DNA of 64,000 nt, taken from Blastopirellula marina DSM 3645 (GTDB taxonomy: Bacteria; Planctomycetota; Planctomycetia; Pirellulales; Pirellulaceae). Below are positions 33,452 through 43,819 of the stretch, piece after piece. The notes beneath the pieces are model-generated. The model saw only the letters and a program-made list of their open reading frames with translations. It was not told the DNA's origin and ran no database searches. The DNA lies in assembly GCF_000153105.1 (NCBI RefSeq), contig NZ_CH672376.1, positions 2,625,136-2,689,135 on the forward strand. The letters run 5' to 3'. Both the position numbers and the translations under genes were made by a program. Within the stretch, counting starts at the first letter, position 1; each line of letters opens with the position of its first letter.

Positions 33452-34750
33452 CTAGATATCTTCCGCCGCCGGCTCAATCACGCCGGCGGCTCTCATTTCT
33501 TGGGCCTTCTTGCGCAGCGTTTCGTAACGCTGACGATCTTGCGCATTCAGTTTGTTCGGTTCGATCTTCGAGAGAACCTGCAGCGCCTGGCCAGGACGAG
33601 AATCGGCGTCAATCAGCACATGGGCGATCCGCAATCGAACCGGAAATTGCCGAGCGCCTCCGCGGCGAACATATTCAATCATCGCCGGCAATGCGTCACT
33701 GCTGCGTTTTTGTTTCAAATAGCCTTGGATGATCTCCAACAGGTCTTCTTCCGGGAGATGCCAGCTTGAGTTGGAATGTCCCAGTTTGAGATGTGCGCGG
33801 TAGGCCATCGCGGGATCTCCCCCCTCTTTCAAAATCTGGCGAATCTGCTGCAGACCAAGGAGCGTCGAGCGCTGCTGCGCCGCTTGCAGGCCGACCGCGT
33901 CGACCACTTCTTCACGCGGCGCGTCAGGGTTGCCAAAGTAGACGGTGAAGAAGTCGTAGTTCTCGCAATCGACCCATTTCTGGCGAACCATCACCGTGCC
34001 GACCGCCAGACCGATGCCCGCGCCAAAGACATGAAAGAAGCTGCTCGTGATCAGGCCTCCTTCGTCGGGGGAGTACGTGAAGTACATGATCAATAGTTCG
34101 ATCACGATGCTGAAGGCGCAGTAGACCGAAATCGGCAGCGCAAACGACAGCGGTCGAAAGCCGAGCAGCAAAAAACAGTTCACTTCGTTCATCGGCGCCC
34201 AGACCAGCGCCATCGCGATCAGGCCGAAAATAATCGCCGACGCTCCCAAGGAGTAACTCGGTACGTCATTGAACAAGAAGAGGAATTGCTCGATCCCGGA
34301 TTGAAAAACGCCAATTCCCGCATAGAGGAGCAAGAATTTTTTCCAGCCGATCTTCCCTTCGATCAATGCGCCGAACGGCCACAGGATCAGCATGTTGCCA
34401 AACAAGTGCCAGAAATCGGCATGCATAAAGTTGCCGGTTAGCCATTGCCAGGGTTTGATGCCGTCGCCGTAGTGCAGCGTACGCCAGTCGAAGTCGGGGG
34501 ACGCCGCCGTCTCTGTTGGAGCTGCGGGCTCGCCGCCGGCCAGATTGACAATTTCTTCCCATTCGTCGTCGCCGATCTCGCCTGCGTCGTGGGCTTCCTG
34601 CAGTCCTTCCCAGATAGCGGGAGGTAAATAGGTATGGTCGGGAACGTGAACCGGCCAGAGGAAAAGAAGCAGGACATTGACGACGATTAACGAAGTCGTT
34701 GCGATCGGCGCATGATAAAGAGGTGCATCGGTCGAATAAGGGATGATCAT
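33452..34750 (-). CDS. rhomboid-family intramembrane serine protease with TPR-like C-terminus
   Basis: A 432-residue protein. Rhomboid features: GNFMHADFWHLFGNMLILW (about 107-124), catalytic Ser171 in SLGASAIIFG and catalytic His240 in SSFFHVFGAGIGL. An acidic loop about 45-90 lies after helix 1. After residue 270 comes a soluble domain of about 160 residues with helical repeats (LLEIIQGYLKQKRSSDALPAMIEYVRRG), likely TPR-like. It cleaves membrane proteins within the bilayer; substrates unknown. It lies 98 bases after the small membrane protein of the glycerol operon and could be read from it or from its own promoter. Confidence 0.9.
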   Translation of the reverse strand: MIIPYSTDAPLYHAPIATTSLIVVNVLLLFLWPVHVPDHTYLPPAIWEGLQEAHDAGEIGDDEWEEIVNLAGGEPAAPTETAASPDFDWRTLHYGDGIKPWQWLTGNFMHADFWHLFGNMLILWPFGALIEGKIGWKKFLLLYAGIGVFQSGIEQFLFLFNDVPSYSLGASAIIFGLIAMALVWAPMNEVNCFLLLGFRPLSFALPISVYCAFSIVIELLIMYFTYSPDEGGLITSSFFHVFGAGIGLAVGTVMVRQKWVDCENYDFFTVYFGNPDAPREEVVDAVGLQAAQQRSTLLGLQQIRQILKEGGDPAMAYRAHLKLGHSNSSWHLPEEDLLEIIQGYLKQKRSSDALPAMIEYVRRGGARQFPVRLRIAHVLIDADSRPGQALQVLSKIEPNKLNAQDRQRYETLRKKAQEMRAAGVIEPAAEDI

Positions 34751-34848
34751 GCGCGGAAATCGCTCTATCGAAAGGAAACTGCGTATCTCGCAGCATAAAA
34801 GCGATTGCGACGCGAATCAATCAATTACAAGCCGGCGACGACTCACAT

Positions 34849-35064
34849 TTATGGAAAGGTTAAAAAACTGATCGCCAAGATCAGCATTAAAACGCCGATC
34901 ACCGCCAGCAAAGTGCGCGACGAATTCCGTCCCCAGCGACGCTCGATCCAGGCGACCTTACGCAGTGCGAACGCATCGTCATGATTCGCCCAGGCCGCCC
35001 AAATGGCGCTCAGGCCGATCGTCGCCGCAATGGCGAACATAAAAGGATTATGCGGAAGCTGCAT
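34849..35064 (-). CDS. small two-helix membrane protein
   Basis: A 71-residue protein behind a GGAGAG site. Two hydrophobic segments (about 9-25, FAIAATIGLSAIWAAWA, and 52-70, LLAVIGVLMLILAISFLTF) flank a basic loop with WIERRWGRNSSRT. It begins 18 bases after glpK on the same strand. No named family recognised. Confidence 0.75.
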   Translation of the reverse strand: MQLPHNPFMFAIAATIGLSAIWAAWANHDDAFALRKVAWIERRWGRNSSRTLLAVIGVLMLILAISFLTFP

Positions 35065-35082
35065 AAAACTCTCCTTCTCTCG

Positions 35083-36579
35083 CTATTCTTCTTGCGCCCA
35101 GTCGCGGCTTCGTCCAACGGCGCGGCGCCACTGTCCATACAAATGCTCGATCTGCGCTTCCTCGGCGGCGGGAGAAAACTCACGATCGAGTTGCCAGTTT
35201 CGCTTTAACGCGTCGAGGTCTTCCCAGTAGCCGACCGCGAGTCCGGCCAGATAAGCGGCGCCCAATGCGGTTGTTTCAAACACTTCAGGCCGGCGGACTT
35301 TCGTCCCCAATAGATCGGATTGAAATTGCATCAGATCATCGTTGATCGCTGCGCCTCCATCGACCTGCAATTGCGCAAGCGGCACGCCGGCGTCGCGCTG
35401 CATCGCTTCGACCAGATCGCGGGTTTGGTAGGCCATCGACTCGATTGCCGCTCTGGCGATATGCCCTGCGGTTGTGCCGCGGGTTAAACCAAGGATCACG
35501 CCGCGGGCCCGGGGATCCCAATAGGGAGCGCCCAGTCCGACAAACGCCGGCACAAAGTAAACGCCTCCGTTGTCGGGAACCGATAGAGCCAACGGTTCGA
35601 CGGCTTCGGAGGTGTCGATGATTCCGAGGCCATCCCGCAACCATTGCACGACGGCGCCGGCGATAAAGACCGAACCTTCCAGGCAATAGGTGGTTTGATC
35701 GCCGATTTTCCAACCGACGGTCGAAAGCAAGTTGTTATCGGAAGCAACCGGCTGATGGCCGACGTTCATCAGCAAAAACGCGCCGGTGCCGTAAGTGTTT
35801 TTCGCGCTGCCGACGTCAAAGCAGGTCTGGCCAAATGTCGCCGCTTGCTGATCGCCTGCGATGCCGGCGATCGGAATCTCGCGTCCCAATAGCGAAGCAT
35901 CGGTCATGCCGTACACTTCGCTCGAACTGCGAATTTCAGGTAAGACCGCCGCGGGAATGTTCAATATCTCCAGCAGTTCTGGATCCCACTCGAGAGAATG
36001 CAGGTTCATCAGCATCGTGCGACTAGCGTTGGTCACATCCGTCATGTGCAATTTGCCGCCGCTCATACGCCAAAGCAGAAAGGAGTCGACGGTGCCGAAG
36101 CATAGCTCGCCATCTTCTGCGCGACGACGGAGCGACGGATCCGAGTCGAGCAGATACTGCAGTTTGGTGCCGGAAAAGTAAGGGTCGATGATTAACCCTG
36201 ACTTGTCGCGGATCGTCGCGCCGTGCCCGTCATGAGACAGTTGATGGCAAATCGGGGTCGTGATGCGACTTTGCCAGACGATCGCGTTGGCGACCGGTTT
36301 GCCGGTGGCCCGCTCCCATAGCAGCGTCGTCTCTCGCTGGTTGGTGACGCCGATCGCGGCGACCTGCTCGATGTTGATCTTCGCAGCGGCGATGGCGCCT
36401 TTGGCGGTTTCGATCTGGGTGCGCCAAATCTCTTCCGGATCATGCTCGACATGCCCCGGCGTGGGCAATATCTGGGGAAACTCTTGTTGGTTCTGGCCGA
36501 TGATTTTGCCGTGATGATCGAAGACGATCGAGCGGCTCGATGTCGTTCCTTGATCGAAGGCGAGGATATATTTTTGCAC
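35083..36579 (-). CDS. glpK: glycerol kinase
   Basis: A 498-residue FGGY kinase. The N-terminal phosphate loop DQGTTSSRS (about 9-17), glycerol-binding [11 protein letters not shown], the [10 protein letters not shown] segment, the adenosine motif [19 protein letters not shown] and [16 protein letters not shown] near the C-terminus are all present. Length is standard. It phosphorylates glycerol to glycerol 3-phosphate with ATP. glpD lies 21 bases upstream in the same transcript, giving the two-step route to DHAP. No glycerol facilitator gene is seen in the window. Confidence 0.97.
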   Translation of the reverse strand: MQKYILAFDQGTTSSRSIVFDHHGKIIGQNQQEFPQILPTPGHVEHDPEEIWRTQIETAKGAIAAAKINIEQVAAIGVTNQRETTLLWERATGKPVANAIVWQSRITTPICHQLSHDGHGATIRDKSGLIIDPYFSGTKLQYLLDSDPSLRRRAEDGELCFGTVDSFLLWRMSGGKLHMTDVTNASRTMLMNLHSLEWDPELLEILNIPAAVLPEIRSSSEVYGMTDASLLGREIPIAGIAGDQQAATFGQTCFDVGSAKNTYGTGAFLLMNVGHQPVASDNNLLSTVGWKIGDQTTYCLEGSVFIAGAVVQWLRDGLGIIDTSEAVEPLALSVPDNGGVYFVPAFVGLGAPYWDPRARGVILGLTRGTTAGHIARAAIESMAYQTRDLVEAMQRDAGVPLAQLQVDGGAAINDDLMQFQSDLLGTKVRRPEVFETTALGAAYLAGLAVGYWEDLDALKRNWQLDREFSPAAEEAQIEHLYGQWRRAVGRSRDWAQEE

Positions 36580-36600
36580 GAGCGTTTCTCGCTGGGGGCG

Positions 36601-38160
36601 TTAGGAGACTCGTTTGCCGTAACGTTTCTGCAAGCGAGCGACGTAGTTGTCCACCTCGTCGTCGATCTGCGATCGATCGAGCCACCCGGCCGTCGCCAAT
36701 TGTTCGCCGAGCGTATGCAAGCATTGCCGCGACAAGTGAGGATCAAAGACTAGCATGAGTCTTCGCTCGACCAAATCGGCGAGCGTCTTGGCCGCGAGAT
36801 GTTCGATCCCATAGGCGGCGTGCGCGACCGGGATGTTCACGTCCGGCAGCAACTCGGCGTCCGCCGGCGTGTCGCCAAAATAGGGAGCCGGCAAGGGACG
36901 CTCGCGCGAATTGTGCTCGACGGTTTGATGCAAGTCAGGCAGCACGACCTGCACCGTATCTTCGGCCAGTGATCGACAAGTCGTCAACTTTCCACCGATG
37001 ATCGAGTAAAGTGGAAACGGCGTGCCTTCGTGTCGGTGCACGACATGGCTGCGCGTGATGGAGGAAGTTGTCCCCTGACCGACGGCCGGCAATGGTCGAA
37101 CGCCGCAGTAGTGCTGCTGCACGTCGTCGCGAGTAAATCCAACGTCCGGAAAAATGGCGTTGGTCGCGTCGATCAAATATTCAATCTCTTCATCATCGGC
37201 GACCGCTTCCGCCGGATCGCCGTCATAACGAATGTCGGTGGTGCCGATCAAACAGGCGTCATTCCAAGGGAGAATAAAAATAGGGCGGCCATCGGCAGCT
37301 TCGGCATACACGCCGCGTGGGCCCAGCGCCTTCCGTAAGTCAGGGCAACGCGAAATGAGATGGCTTCCCTTGGTCCCGCCGATCAACTTGGCGGAAGAGA
37401 CGTTTAGGCCGGCCAGCGCGGCGTCGACCCAAGGACCTGCGGCATTGATCACCGCCGCAGGCGTCACGGCGACTTCATTGCCGGCGCTCTCTTGATTGGG
37501 ATGAATCGAAGAAAAGAAGAGGGTCTCGCCCTCACGACGGACATGCTGGTAGGTCCGCAACGAGAATGCACCCCCCTGCTCTTTTGCGGCGGCTTGCGCG
37601 TCTTGCACCAGCGCCAGCACAAACTGCTCAGGAAAGGTGAGTTGTCCGTCAAAGTAGCTGAACGCCGTGAAAAATTTCTTCGCGTTCAGTCCAGATTCGG
37701 CAAATTGAGCGGAGGTTATGCGGCGGTGGGAAGGAACCGCTCCGCTGGCGAACCGATCGTAGAGCGTCAGGCCAAGTCGCACGACCAGTGAGCCGCGTCC
37801 ATTTTTGGGTGCGGCGCCTGACTTCAAGAAAAAACGCTGGGCGCCGCTGATCAAGCCGGAGAGCCGATTGCCGACCGGAATGACCAGCTCAAGCGGATGA
37901 ACCATCTCTGCCGCCAGACGAAGCAGGCGATCTCGTTCGGCCAGCGATTCGCGAACCAGAGAGATTTCGGCATATTCCAAGTAGCGCAAACCGCCGTGGA
38001 TCAGCCGAGAAGAATAGCTGGTCGTGCCGCCGGCGAGATCCTCGGCGTCGACGAGCAGGACGTCGGCGCCTTGCAGCGCCAACTCTCGGGCGATCGCGGC
38101 GCCGTTGATACCGGCGCCGAGCACCACGATTGGTCCGACATGGAAGCGATCCATCGCCAT
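36601..38160 (-). CDS. glpD: FAD-dependent glycerol-3-phosphate dehydrogenase
   Basis: A 519-residue protein from ATG 38160 behind GGAGTTACT. The FAD Rossmann motif GAGINGAAIAREL lies near residue 15; TSYSSRLIHGGLRYLEY is the GlpD signature. ATPAAVINAAGPWVDAAL, RPIFILPWNDACLIGTTDIRY and GGKLTTCRSLAED also match. A C-terminal DAO_C-type helical region follows. It oxidises glycerol 3-phosphate to DHAP, feeding electrons to quinones at the membrane. It sits between a TPR gene and glpK on the minus strand. Confidence 0.96.
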   Translation of the reverse strand: MAMDRFHVGPIVVLGAGINGAAIARELALQGADVLLVDAEDLAGGTTSYSSRLIHGGLRYLEYAEISLVRESLAERDRLLRLAAEMVHPLELVIPVGNRLSGLISGAQRFFLKSGAAPKNGRGSLVVRLGLTLYDRFASGAVPSHRRITSAQFAESGLNAKKFFTAFSYFDGQLTFPEQFVLALVQDAQAAAKEQGGAFSLRTYQHVRREGETLFFSSIHPNQESAGNEVAVTPAAVINAAGPWVDAALAGLNVSSAKLIGGTKGSHLISRCPDLRKALGPRGVYAEAADGRPIFILPWNDACLIGTTDIRYDGDPAEAVADDEEIEYLIDATNAIFPDVGFTRDDVQQHYCGVRPLPAVGQGTTSSITRSHVVHRHEGTPFPLYSIIGGKLTTCRSLAEDTVQVVLPDLHQTVEHNSRERPLPAPYFGDTPADAELLPDVNIPVAHAAYGIEHLAAKTLADLVERRLMLVFDPHLSRQCLHTLGEQLATAGWLDRSQIDDEVDNYVARLQKRYGKRVS

Positions 38161-38184
38161 AGTAACTCCACGCTTTACAGCGGG

Positions 38185-38859
38185 TTAATTTTGTTCGAGC
38201 TGACGTTCCAGGTAGCCGACCTGACTACGGACGGCGTCGAGATTGGGGTTCAAGCGAAGCGCTCGACGGAAGTTCTCCAGGGCCAAAATCGTCTCGCCCT
38301 GGTGAAGATTGCACTGGGCCAGGCAGATCGCCGCCGGAAAATGATACGGGTTAATCTCCAGCGCCTGATGGTTGTCTCGGGCCGCCAATTCCCAAACCTG
38401 ACGGCGAAAATAGGCCTCTCCGCGAAAGTAATGCGCTTCGGCATACCAGGGAGCATGGTGAATCAACGTGGTCGCGTCAATCACGGCGTCATGCCAGGAT
38501 GTGGCGCGCAAATGACCCGCGACTCGTTCCAATTGGCGACGTTGGAGGGTCGATCCGGCTCGCACCCAAAGGTTGCGAATGCCGTTTTCGGCGATCAGAC
38601 GAACTCCGCGATCTATGTCGCACAACGCGCGACCGACGGTCGCATTGGAGCCGAAATCGGCCAAAAAACAGAGAGATAACATCGCAGCGCGACGGATATC
38701 GGGCGTGCTACTTTCGGCAAGCCGCTCTAGCGTACCGATCTGGTACTGACGTGCGACATCGCGGATAAACGCAGCAGTATTCTCCCGCTGCAAATATTGG
38801 CGGTAGGTCTGCAGCAGGACAGGTGCACGTTCCGATTGGTCAGTCACGGGGGATACCAT
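38185..38859 (-). CDS. HEAT/TPR-repeat protein
   Basis: About 224 residues from ATG 38859; the open frame extends to 39108 but that would overlap the divergent STN gene. The N-terminal half has HEAT-like helices (LAESSTPDIRRAAMLSLCF, VGRALCDIDRGVRLIAENG). The C-terminal half has TPR units (APWYAEAHYFRGEAYFRRQ, AAICLAQCNLHQGETILAL, ENFRRALRLNPNLDAV). No signal peptide. It is 24 bases upstream of glpD and probably co-transcribed. A protein-interaction role is expected; partner unknown. Confidence 0.8.
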   Translation of the reverse strand: MVSPVTDQSERAPVLLQTYRQYLQRENTAAFIRDVARQYQIGTLERLAESSTPDIRRAAMLSLCFLADFGSNATVGRALCDIDRGVRLIAENGIRNLWVRAGSTLQRRQLERVAGHLRATSWHDAVIDATTLIHHAPWYAEAHYFRGEAYFRRQVWELAARDNHQALEINPYHFPAAICLAQCNLHQGETILALENFRRALRLNPNLDAVRSQVGYLERQLEQN

Positions 38860-38979
38860 CAGCAGGATAGCGGCGACGGGAGACTTGACGCGCTCGTCGA
38901 ACAAGATTCGAGTGTAATTGGGCGCAGGGGAAACGGCAAATTGTTCTCCCAGATCGCCGCCTGACGAATGGAGCACAAA

Positions 38980-40095
38980 ATGATGGACTTGCGGCAGTTT
39001 TTCTTTGCACTTCTCGTGACGGGGTTGCTCTCGACCAGTCTCGGCGCCGCCGAGTGGAAGACCGGCGTTGCGTTTGAAAAACAACTGGAAGCGGAAGTCG
39101 ATCTGCATTGGGAGGATGTTCCGCTGCGCGACGCACTCGACCGGTTATCGAATTCGCAGGAAATTGCCTTTTTTCTCGATCGCCGCATTGATCCGGACCA
39201 AACAATCTCGATCAGCGCCGATGCGACCCCGCTGGACGTGCTGGTGCAAATGCTGGCCCAAAGGGCGGGCGCAGGGAGTTGCCATGTGGGATCGGTCGTT
39301 TATATCGGTCCTGTCGATACCGCCAAGGATTTAGCGACCATCGCGGCGGTCCAGGCTGATTTTGCTCGCCAAGGACGCGAAGCGGCCGTCCGTGAGTTGT
39401 CGGAAACCGACGCGCTTCACTGGCCCGAGTTGACCGAGCCGCGGCTGTTGTTGACTGATTTAGCGAAACAGCATCGGCTGACTTTCACCAATTTAGAAGC
39501 CGCTGTTCCGCACGATCTGTGGAGAGCTGGCGAGTTTCCTAAACAGTCGACGGCCGAGTCGCTGACGTTGCTGTTGGCAGGATTCGGCGCGACGTATCGA
39601 TTTGGGAAAGATGCTGACGGCAAGCCGCAACTTCTATTGACGCCGCTGCCCGAAAATCCGCAGCTAACGCGTCGCTTTCCCTTCCGGGGAGATCTCAATG
39701 ACGCGGTGAAAAAAGTCAAAGCCGAGTTTCCGGAACTCGCGATTAAAACGCAAACCGGTGCATTGGAGGTCACCGGACGGTTTGAAGATGTGTCGCTGGC
39801 CGGTCGGATGCTGCGTGGCGAAACCGTCCGGCGCATGAATGTTACGCCTGGCAAGAAGGTCTACTCGCTAAACGTCGAGCAACAACCGTTGGGCGCCGTG
39901 CTTAGCAGCTTAGAGAAATCGCTGGGGCTGAAAATCGAAACCGCCGATGACGCTCAAGAGGCGTTGCATGACCGCGTCTCTTTTTCCGTCGAAAACGCCA
40001 GCTTGGTGGAGCTTCTGCAAGCGGCGTTCGCAAAAACGTCGCTTCGCTTTGAGCTGAGGGATAAGTTGCTGACGATCACTGCGATCAAGAAATAA
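38980..40095 (+). CDS. exported STN-domain protein
   Basis: About 371 residues from ATG 38980, with GGAG seven bases upstream (ATG 38968 possible). A signal peptide covers about residues 1-22. The first domain (LHWEDVPLRDALDRLSN..., DATPLDVLVQMLAQ) is an STN-like (secretin/TonB N-terminal) fold; another STN-like unit closes the protein (VEQQPLGAVLSSLEKSLGLKI, VENASLVELLQAAF). The middle has no clear family. Similar proteins in planctomycetes are encoded alone, without a secretin. Periplasmic and possibly a scaffold. Confidence 0.78.
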   Translation: MMDLRQFFFALLVTGLLSTSLGAAEWKTGVAFEKQLEAEVDLHWEDVPLRDALDRLSNSQEIAFFLDRRIDPDQTISISADATPLDVLVQMLAQRAGAGSCHVGSVVYIGPVDTAKDLATIAAVQADFARQGREAAVRELSETDALHWPELTEPRLLLTDLAKQHRLTFTNLEAAVPHDLWRAGEFPKQSTAESLTLLLAGFGATYRFGKDADGKPQLLLTPLPENPQLTRRFPFRGDLNDAVKKVKAEFPELAIKTQTGALEVTGRFEDVSLAGRMLRGETVRRMNVTPGKKVYSLNVEQQPLGAVLSSLEKSLGLKIETADDAQEALHDRVSFSVENASLVELLQAAFAKTSLRFELRDKLLTITAIKK

Positions 40096-40131
40096 AGACG
40101 CCCGCACATCGTCTAGCGATATGATCGGGCG
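40096..40131 (-). terminator. possible terminator downstream of cheY
   Basis: CGCCCG (40099-40104) and CGGGCG (40126-40131) form a weak stem; on the minus strand TCTTTATTT follows. It lies between convergent stops of the STN gene and cheY. Weak support. Confidence 0.35.
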
Positions 40132-40156
40132 GCGGATTTGAACGTGCAAGCTCGGC

Positions 40157-40519
40157 TTAGCAGCCGTGCTTTTCTAGTTTCTCGCGAAGCGTATCAGCCG
40201 TGAACGGCTTGACCAGATAGTCGGAGACGCCGGCTTGAATCGCTTCTAAAACGCGAGTTTTTTCGGCTTCCGTCGTGACCATCATGATCTTGACGTCCTT
40301 GTCGATCTTGCGAATCTCTTGAACGACTTCCAGGCCGTTTTTACCCGGCATGTTCCAGTCGGTCAAAACCAGGTCGAAATCGCCTGGTTTGAAAATCTTG
40401 AGCGCTTCGTCGCCATCCGCCGCTTCGGTCGCGTTGGGTACGCCTACCGCTTGAAGTGATCGGAGGATGATTTTGCGCATGGTGCTTGAGTCGTCAGCAA
40501 CAAGAACTCGAGTGGACAT
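40157..40519 (-). CDS. CheY-like single-domain response regulator
   Basis: A 120-residue receiver domain with D9/D10, phospho-acceptor D54 in LVLTDWNMPGKNG, Thr in MMVTTEAEK and Lys in YLVKPF. No output domain, so CheY-type signalling to a motor or another protein is expected. It is divergently oriented to the chemotaxis operon that starts at 40962, 440 bases away. It resembles CheY of flagellar systems more than the extended receiver at 48920. Confidence 0.93.
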   Translation of the reverse strand: MSTRVLVADDSSTMRKIILRSLQAVGVPNATEAADGDEALKIFKPGDFDLVLTDWNMPGKNGLEVVQEIRKIDKDVKIMMVTTEAEKTRVLEAIQAGVSDYLVKPFTADTLREKLEKHGC

Positions 40520-40961
40520 AGAACTGGTGACTCCTGAGTCTCGACCCCGTGAATTGTGTATTAGACCGCTGCTCTTGCGAGCTCGCGTCTCTGCCCACCT
40601 ATCTTGGGCTAACGAACGATAGGTCGCGTTGACAGCGCGTCAAGCAACGAGCCGAGATAAGTCAGAAAAGGTGCTTGATTGCGGGGCGCCGTGCGCAGTC
40701 GCCGCAAATCCTAGGACAGGTGCGATCGGACGATGAGCGTCCGGTTGTAGCGATTGCGGAGGCTGAGGAGAGCAGGCGCCTTCGGAAGATGGGAAAAGTA
40801 TCTGTGTTGGCTAATTTGTAGCGGTCTCGAATGCCGAATTCTCCAACGAACGGCTTGTCCTTGGGGCGAGACGGGGAAGTGATCGCGGTGCGACTCATCA
40901 AAGTCGACAGTGTGGCGATCGCTTCAGGGCCAGTTTTCCACCACATGCAAGGAAACGAATC
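40520..40961. promoter_or_regulatory. divergent promoter region of the chemotaxis locus
   Basis: Between cheY (minus) and cheW (plus), 442 bases without a supported frame. Both promoters should be here. No clear sigma-28-type box was found by eye. Confidence 0.45.
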
Positions 40962-41474
40962 TTGTCCGCCACGATTGAAGACATCGGCTCGGAGCGTATT
41001 ACGAGCGGAGCACGAGGCGAGAGCGCCAACTCAATGCAGTTGGTCAGTTTTCGTCTGGCTCAAGAGGAATACGGCATCGAAATCACGCGCGTTCAGGAAA
41101 TCATTCTGATGGGCGAGATCACCCGTGTGCCGCAAACGCCTGATTTTATCAAGGGCCTCATCAACCTTCGCAACACGGTCATTCCGATCGTCGATTTGCG
41201 CCGACGCTTTGGGCTGTCGGAAGAAAAGCCCAGCGACGAAACCCGCATCATGGTGATGAATGTCGCCGGCAAGACGATCGGCATCATTGTTGACGCGGTG
41301 AGCGAAGTTCTCCGCATCGCCAAAGATCAGATCGCACCTCCGCCGCCGACGGTGGCTGGATTGGGCCGAGACTACTTGACCGGATTGGTCAAACTCGACA
41401 AGCGATTGCTGATTCTGCTTGATATGGACAAGATCCTGACCTGCAGCGAAAGCGTCATTGTCGATTCTCTTTAA
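40962..41474 (+). CDS. cheW: CheW chemotaxis coupling protein
   Basis: A 170-residue protein from TTG 40962, chosen because AAGGAA lies at the right distance; ATG 41034 would still give a complete CheW fold. The domain runs from [17 protein letters not shown] to [11 protein letters not shown], with [25 protein letters not shown] (receptor/CheA-binding groove). It couples MCPs to CheA. First gene of the plus-strand chemotaxis operon. Confidence 0.94.
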   Translation: MSATIEDIGSERITSGARGESANSMQLVSFRLAQEEYGIEITRVQEIILMGEITRVPQTPDFIKGLINLRNTVIPIVDLRRRFGLSEEKPSDETRIMVMNVAGKTIGIIVDAVSEVLRIAKDQIAPPPPTVAGLGRDYLTGLVKLDKRLLILLDMDKILTCSESVIVDSL

Positions 41475-41605
41475 TTCTGCTGTTGCGTCTGCCTTCGCAA
41501 TTGCTCGAGTTGCGTACTCACCCGGTTCGAACGACCGACGTCCGCCGAACTGAAACTTATTGTAAATCCAACATACTTCCCAATAGTTTCGAGAGAGTAG
41601 TAGCG

Positions 41606-43708
41606 ATGGCAGTCACCAATTCCCGCAGCAAATCAGTCGCAAGCGGCAAGCCGGCCGCAGGAGAGCAACTACGGCGTGAGCTGGCTCTCTCTAAGGCAAT
41701 GAGCGACAACTCGCCCATCAATATCTTGGTCGCGAATCGCGAACTTGAGATTACCTACGCGAACGCCGCCAGTATAAATACGCTGAAGCAACTGCGCGAG
41801 TTTCTGCCGATTGATCCGGAGAAAATTGTTGGTCAATCGATCGACATCTTCCACAAAGACCCAGCGATGCAACGTCGTCTGTTGGCCGATCCCAAAAACC
41901 TGCCGCATCGGACGACGATTCAAGTCGGTGACCAGTTCGTCGACTTGCTGGTCAGTCCGACGTTTGATCCCGCCGGCGAATACCTCGGTCCGATGGTGAC
42001 CTGGGAAGTGATTACCGAAAAGCGTCGCTTGGCCCAGTCGGCGTCAGAAATGACCTCGATGGTCGAAAACGCGCCGATCAACATCATGCTGGCCAATCGT
42101 GACTTTGAAATCACCTATCTCAATCCGGCTAGCATTCGCACGCTCAAGACGCTCGAAAGGTTTCTGCCGTGCAAAGTGGATGAGATGGTCGGTCAGAAGA
42201 TCGACATCTTCCATAAAGATCCGTCATTTCAACGCAACCTTCTGAAAGAAGCGAGCAACCTGCCGCGCAACGCAATTATCGAAGTCGCCGGCGAAAAGCT
42301 GGATCTGTTGGTCAGCCCGACGTTTGACGTCGACGGAAAGTATTCGGGCGCGATGGTGACGTGGAGCGTCGTGACTGAGAAGCTGAAAATGGAGCAAGCG
42401 GCGGCGGAAAAGACGGCGATCATTGAGAACGCTCCGATCAATCTGATACTGGCCGATCGCAACGGAATTATTACCTATATCAATCCGGCTTCGGAACGAA
42501 CGTTGCGTTCGATCGCGTCGATTTTACCGATCCCGGTCGAAAAAATCGTCGGTGCGTCGTACGACATTTTTCACGCTAATCCGAGCAAACAGCGTCAACT
42601 GTTGGCGGATCCGAAAAACCTGCCGCACAAGACCCAATTTGAACTTCGTGGTCATTGGTTTTCGCTGGAAGTAGCGGCCATCTTTGACAATCAGGGAGAA
42701 TATTTGGGCCCGATGGTCTCATGGGAATTGATCACGGATCGGATTAATGCCGAGAAAGCCGAGCAAGCTCGTCAATTGCGTGAACGAGAAGAACAGGAAG
42801 AGTTGAAGTCGAAGGTCGACTCGCTGTTGGTCGTCGTGGAAGCTGCGTCGCAAGGAGATTTGACCTGCGAAGTGACCGTGGAAGGCGCTGACGCGATCGG
42901 CACCTTAGCGGCGGGCCTTAAGAAGATGGTTGTCGACCTCCGCGACGTGATTGGCCGCGTGATTGAAAGCGGCAGCCAGTTCGCCGAAGGGGCTTCGCTG
43001 ATTGCGGAAAACTCGCAGCAAATGGCTCAAGGCGCCCAGACGCAAAGTGCGTCGGTCGAAGAGATGAGCGCATCGATTGAAGAGCTGACTCGCTCGATCG
43101 ACGCCGTCAAAGATAATGCGGGTGAAGCGAACAAGGTCGCCGTCGACACTAGTCGGATGGCGGAGGAAGGCGGCCAAGCGGTCCAGAAATCGGTGGAAGC
43201 GATGGACCTGATCAAGAACTCTTCGGAGCAGATCAGCGAAATCATTCAGGTGATTTCCGAGATCGCCAGTCAAACGAACTTGTTGGCCTTAAACGCTGCG
43301 ATCGAAGCGGCTCGCGCCGGCGAACATGGGCTAGGCTTCGCAGTCGTTGCTGACGAAGTTCGCAAACTGGCGGAACGATCCAGCGAAGCGGCCAAAGAGA
43401 TCTCGTCGCTCATCAAAGAGTCGACGCAACGCGTTCAAGATGGCTCGAAACTGAGCGAACAAGCGGGAGCCTCGCTAGAGAAGATCATTCATGGTGTCGA
43501 AGCGACCGCCGCAAAAATCGCCGAAATCGCGACTGCGACTGTCGAACAGGCTCAAAACGCCAACGAGGTCGCCAATGCGATTCAATCGATCTCGCACGTG
43601 ACCGAGCAGAACGCGGCCTCTTCGGAAGAAATGGCCTCCAGCAGCGAAGAATTGGGCGCACAAGCCGTCACATTACGAGGCCTGGTTTCGAGGTTTCGTA
43701 CCGAGTAA
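41606..43708 (+). CDS. soluble triple-PAS methyl-accepting chemotaxis protein
   Basis: A 700-residue protein from ATG 41606. Three tandem PAS domains share the pattern NAPIN-(I/L)-(M/L)LA-(N/D)R, YxNPAS, DIFHxxPS and a VTWSVVTEK-like close, about 115 residues apart (residues about 30-370). A HAMP-like segment follows ([14 protein letters not shown]), then a signalling domain with the hairpin tip [22 protein letters not shown]. No membrane segment is visible, so it is cytoplasmic, sensing an internal signal such as redox or a bound cofactor. Gln/Glu-rich adaptation sites ([23 protein letters not shown]) suit CheR and CheD encoded downstream. Confidence 0.93.
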   Translation: MAVTNSRSKSVASGKPAAGEQLRRELALSKAMSDNSPINILVANRELEITYANAASINTLKQLREFLPIDPEKIVGQSIDIFHKDPAMQRRLLADPKNLPHRTTIQVGDQFVDLLVSPTFDPAGEYLGPMVTWEVITEKRRLAQSASEMTSMVENAPINIMLANRDFEITYLNPASIRTLKTLERFLPCKVDEMVGQKIDIFHKDPSFQRNLLKEASNLPRNAIIEVAGEKLDLLVSPTFDVDGKYSGAMVTWSVVTEKLKMEQAAAEKTAIIENAPINLILADRNGIITYINPASERTLRSIASILPIPVEKIVGASYDIFHANPSKQRQLLADPKNLPHKTQFELRGHWFSLEVAAIFDNQGEYLGPMVSWELITDRINAEKAEQARQLREREEQEELKSKVDSLLVVVEAASQGDLTCEVTVEGADAIGTLAAGLKKMVVDLRDVIGRVIESGSQFAEGASLIAENSQQMAQGAQTQSASVEEMSASIEELTRSIDAVKDNAGEANKVAVDTSRMAEEGGQAVQKSVEAMDLIKNSSEQISEIIQVISEIASQTNLLALNAAIEAARAGEHGLGFAVVADEVRKLAERSSEAAKEISSLIKESTQRVQDGSKLSEQAGASLEKIIHGVEATAAKIAEIATATVEQAQNANEVANAIQSISHVTEQNAASSEEMASSSEELGAQAVTLRGLVSRFRTE

Positions 43709-43729
43709 GGACTGCGTGCTATCGACAAA

Positions 43730-43793
43730 GCTCCTCTCAAGTGGGTTGAGAGGAGCAGCGAGTAAACGAAGACGTCGCCTTTTGCGGACGTCT
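43730..43793 (+). repeat. two hairpins between mcp and cheR
   Basis: GCTCCTCTCAA/TTGAGAGGAGC (43730-43756, 11-bp perfect stem, 5-base loop) and AGACGTC/GACGTCT (43770-43793). No T-run follows, so they look like RNA-stabilising or attenuating structures and may set different levels of the receptor and the downstream Che proteins. Confidence 0.65.
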
Positions 43794-43819
43794 GGGGCGA
43801 CGATGAAAGCAACGTGACA

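Noticed and set aside
38860-39108. N-terminal extension of the HEAT/TPR protein
   Set aside because: It would overlap the divergent STN gene, whose start has a ribosome site and a signal peptide; the extension has no repeats.
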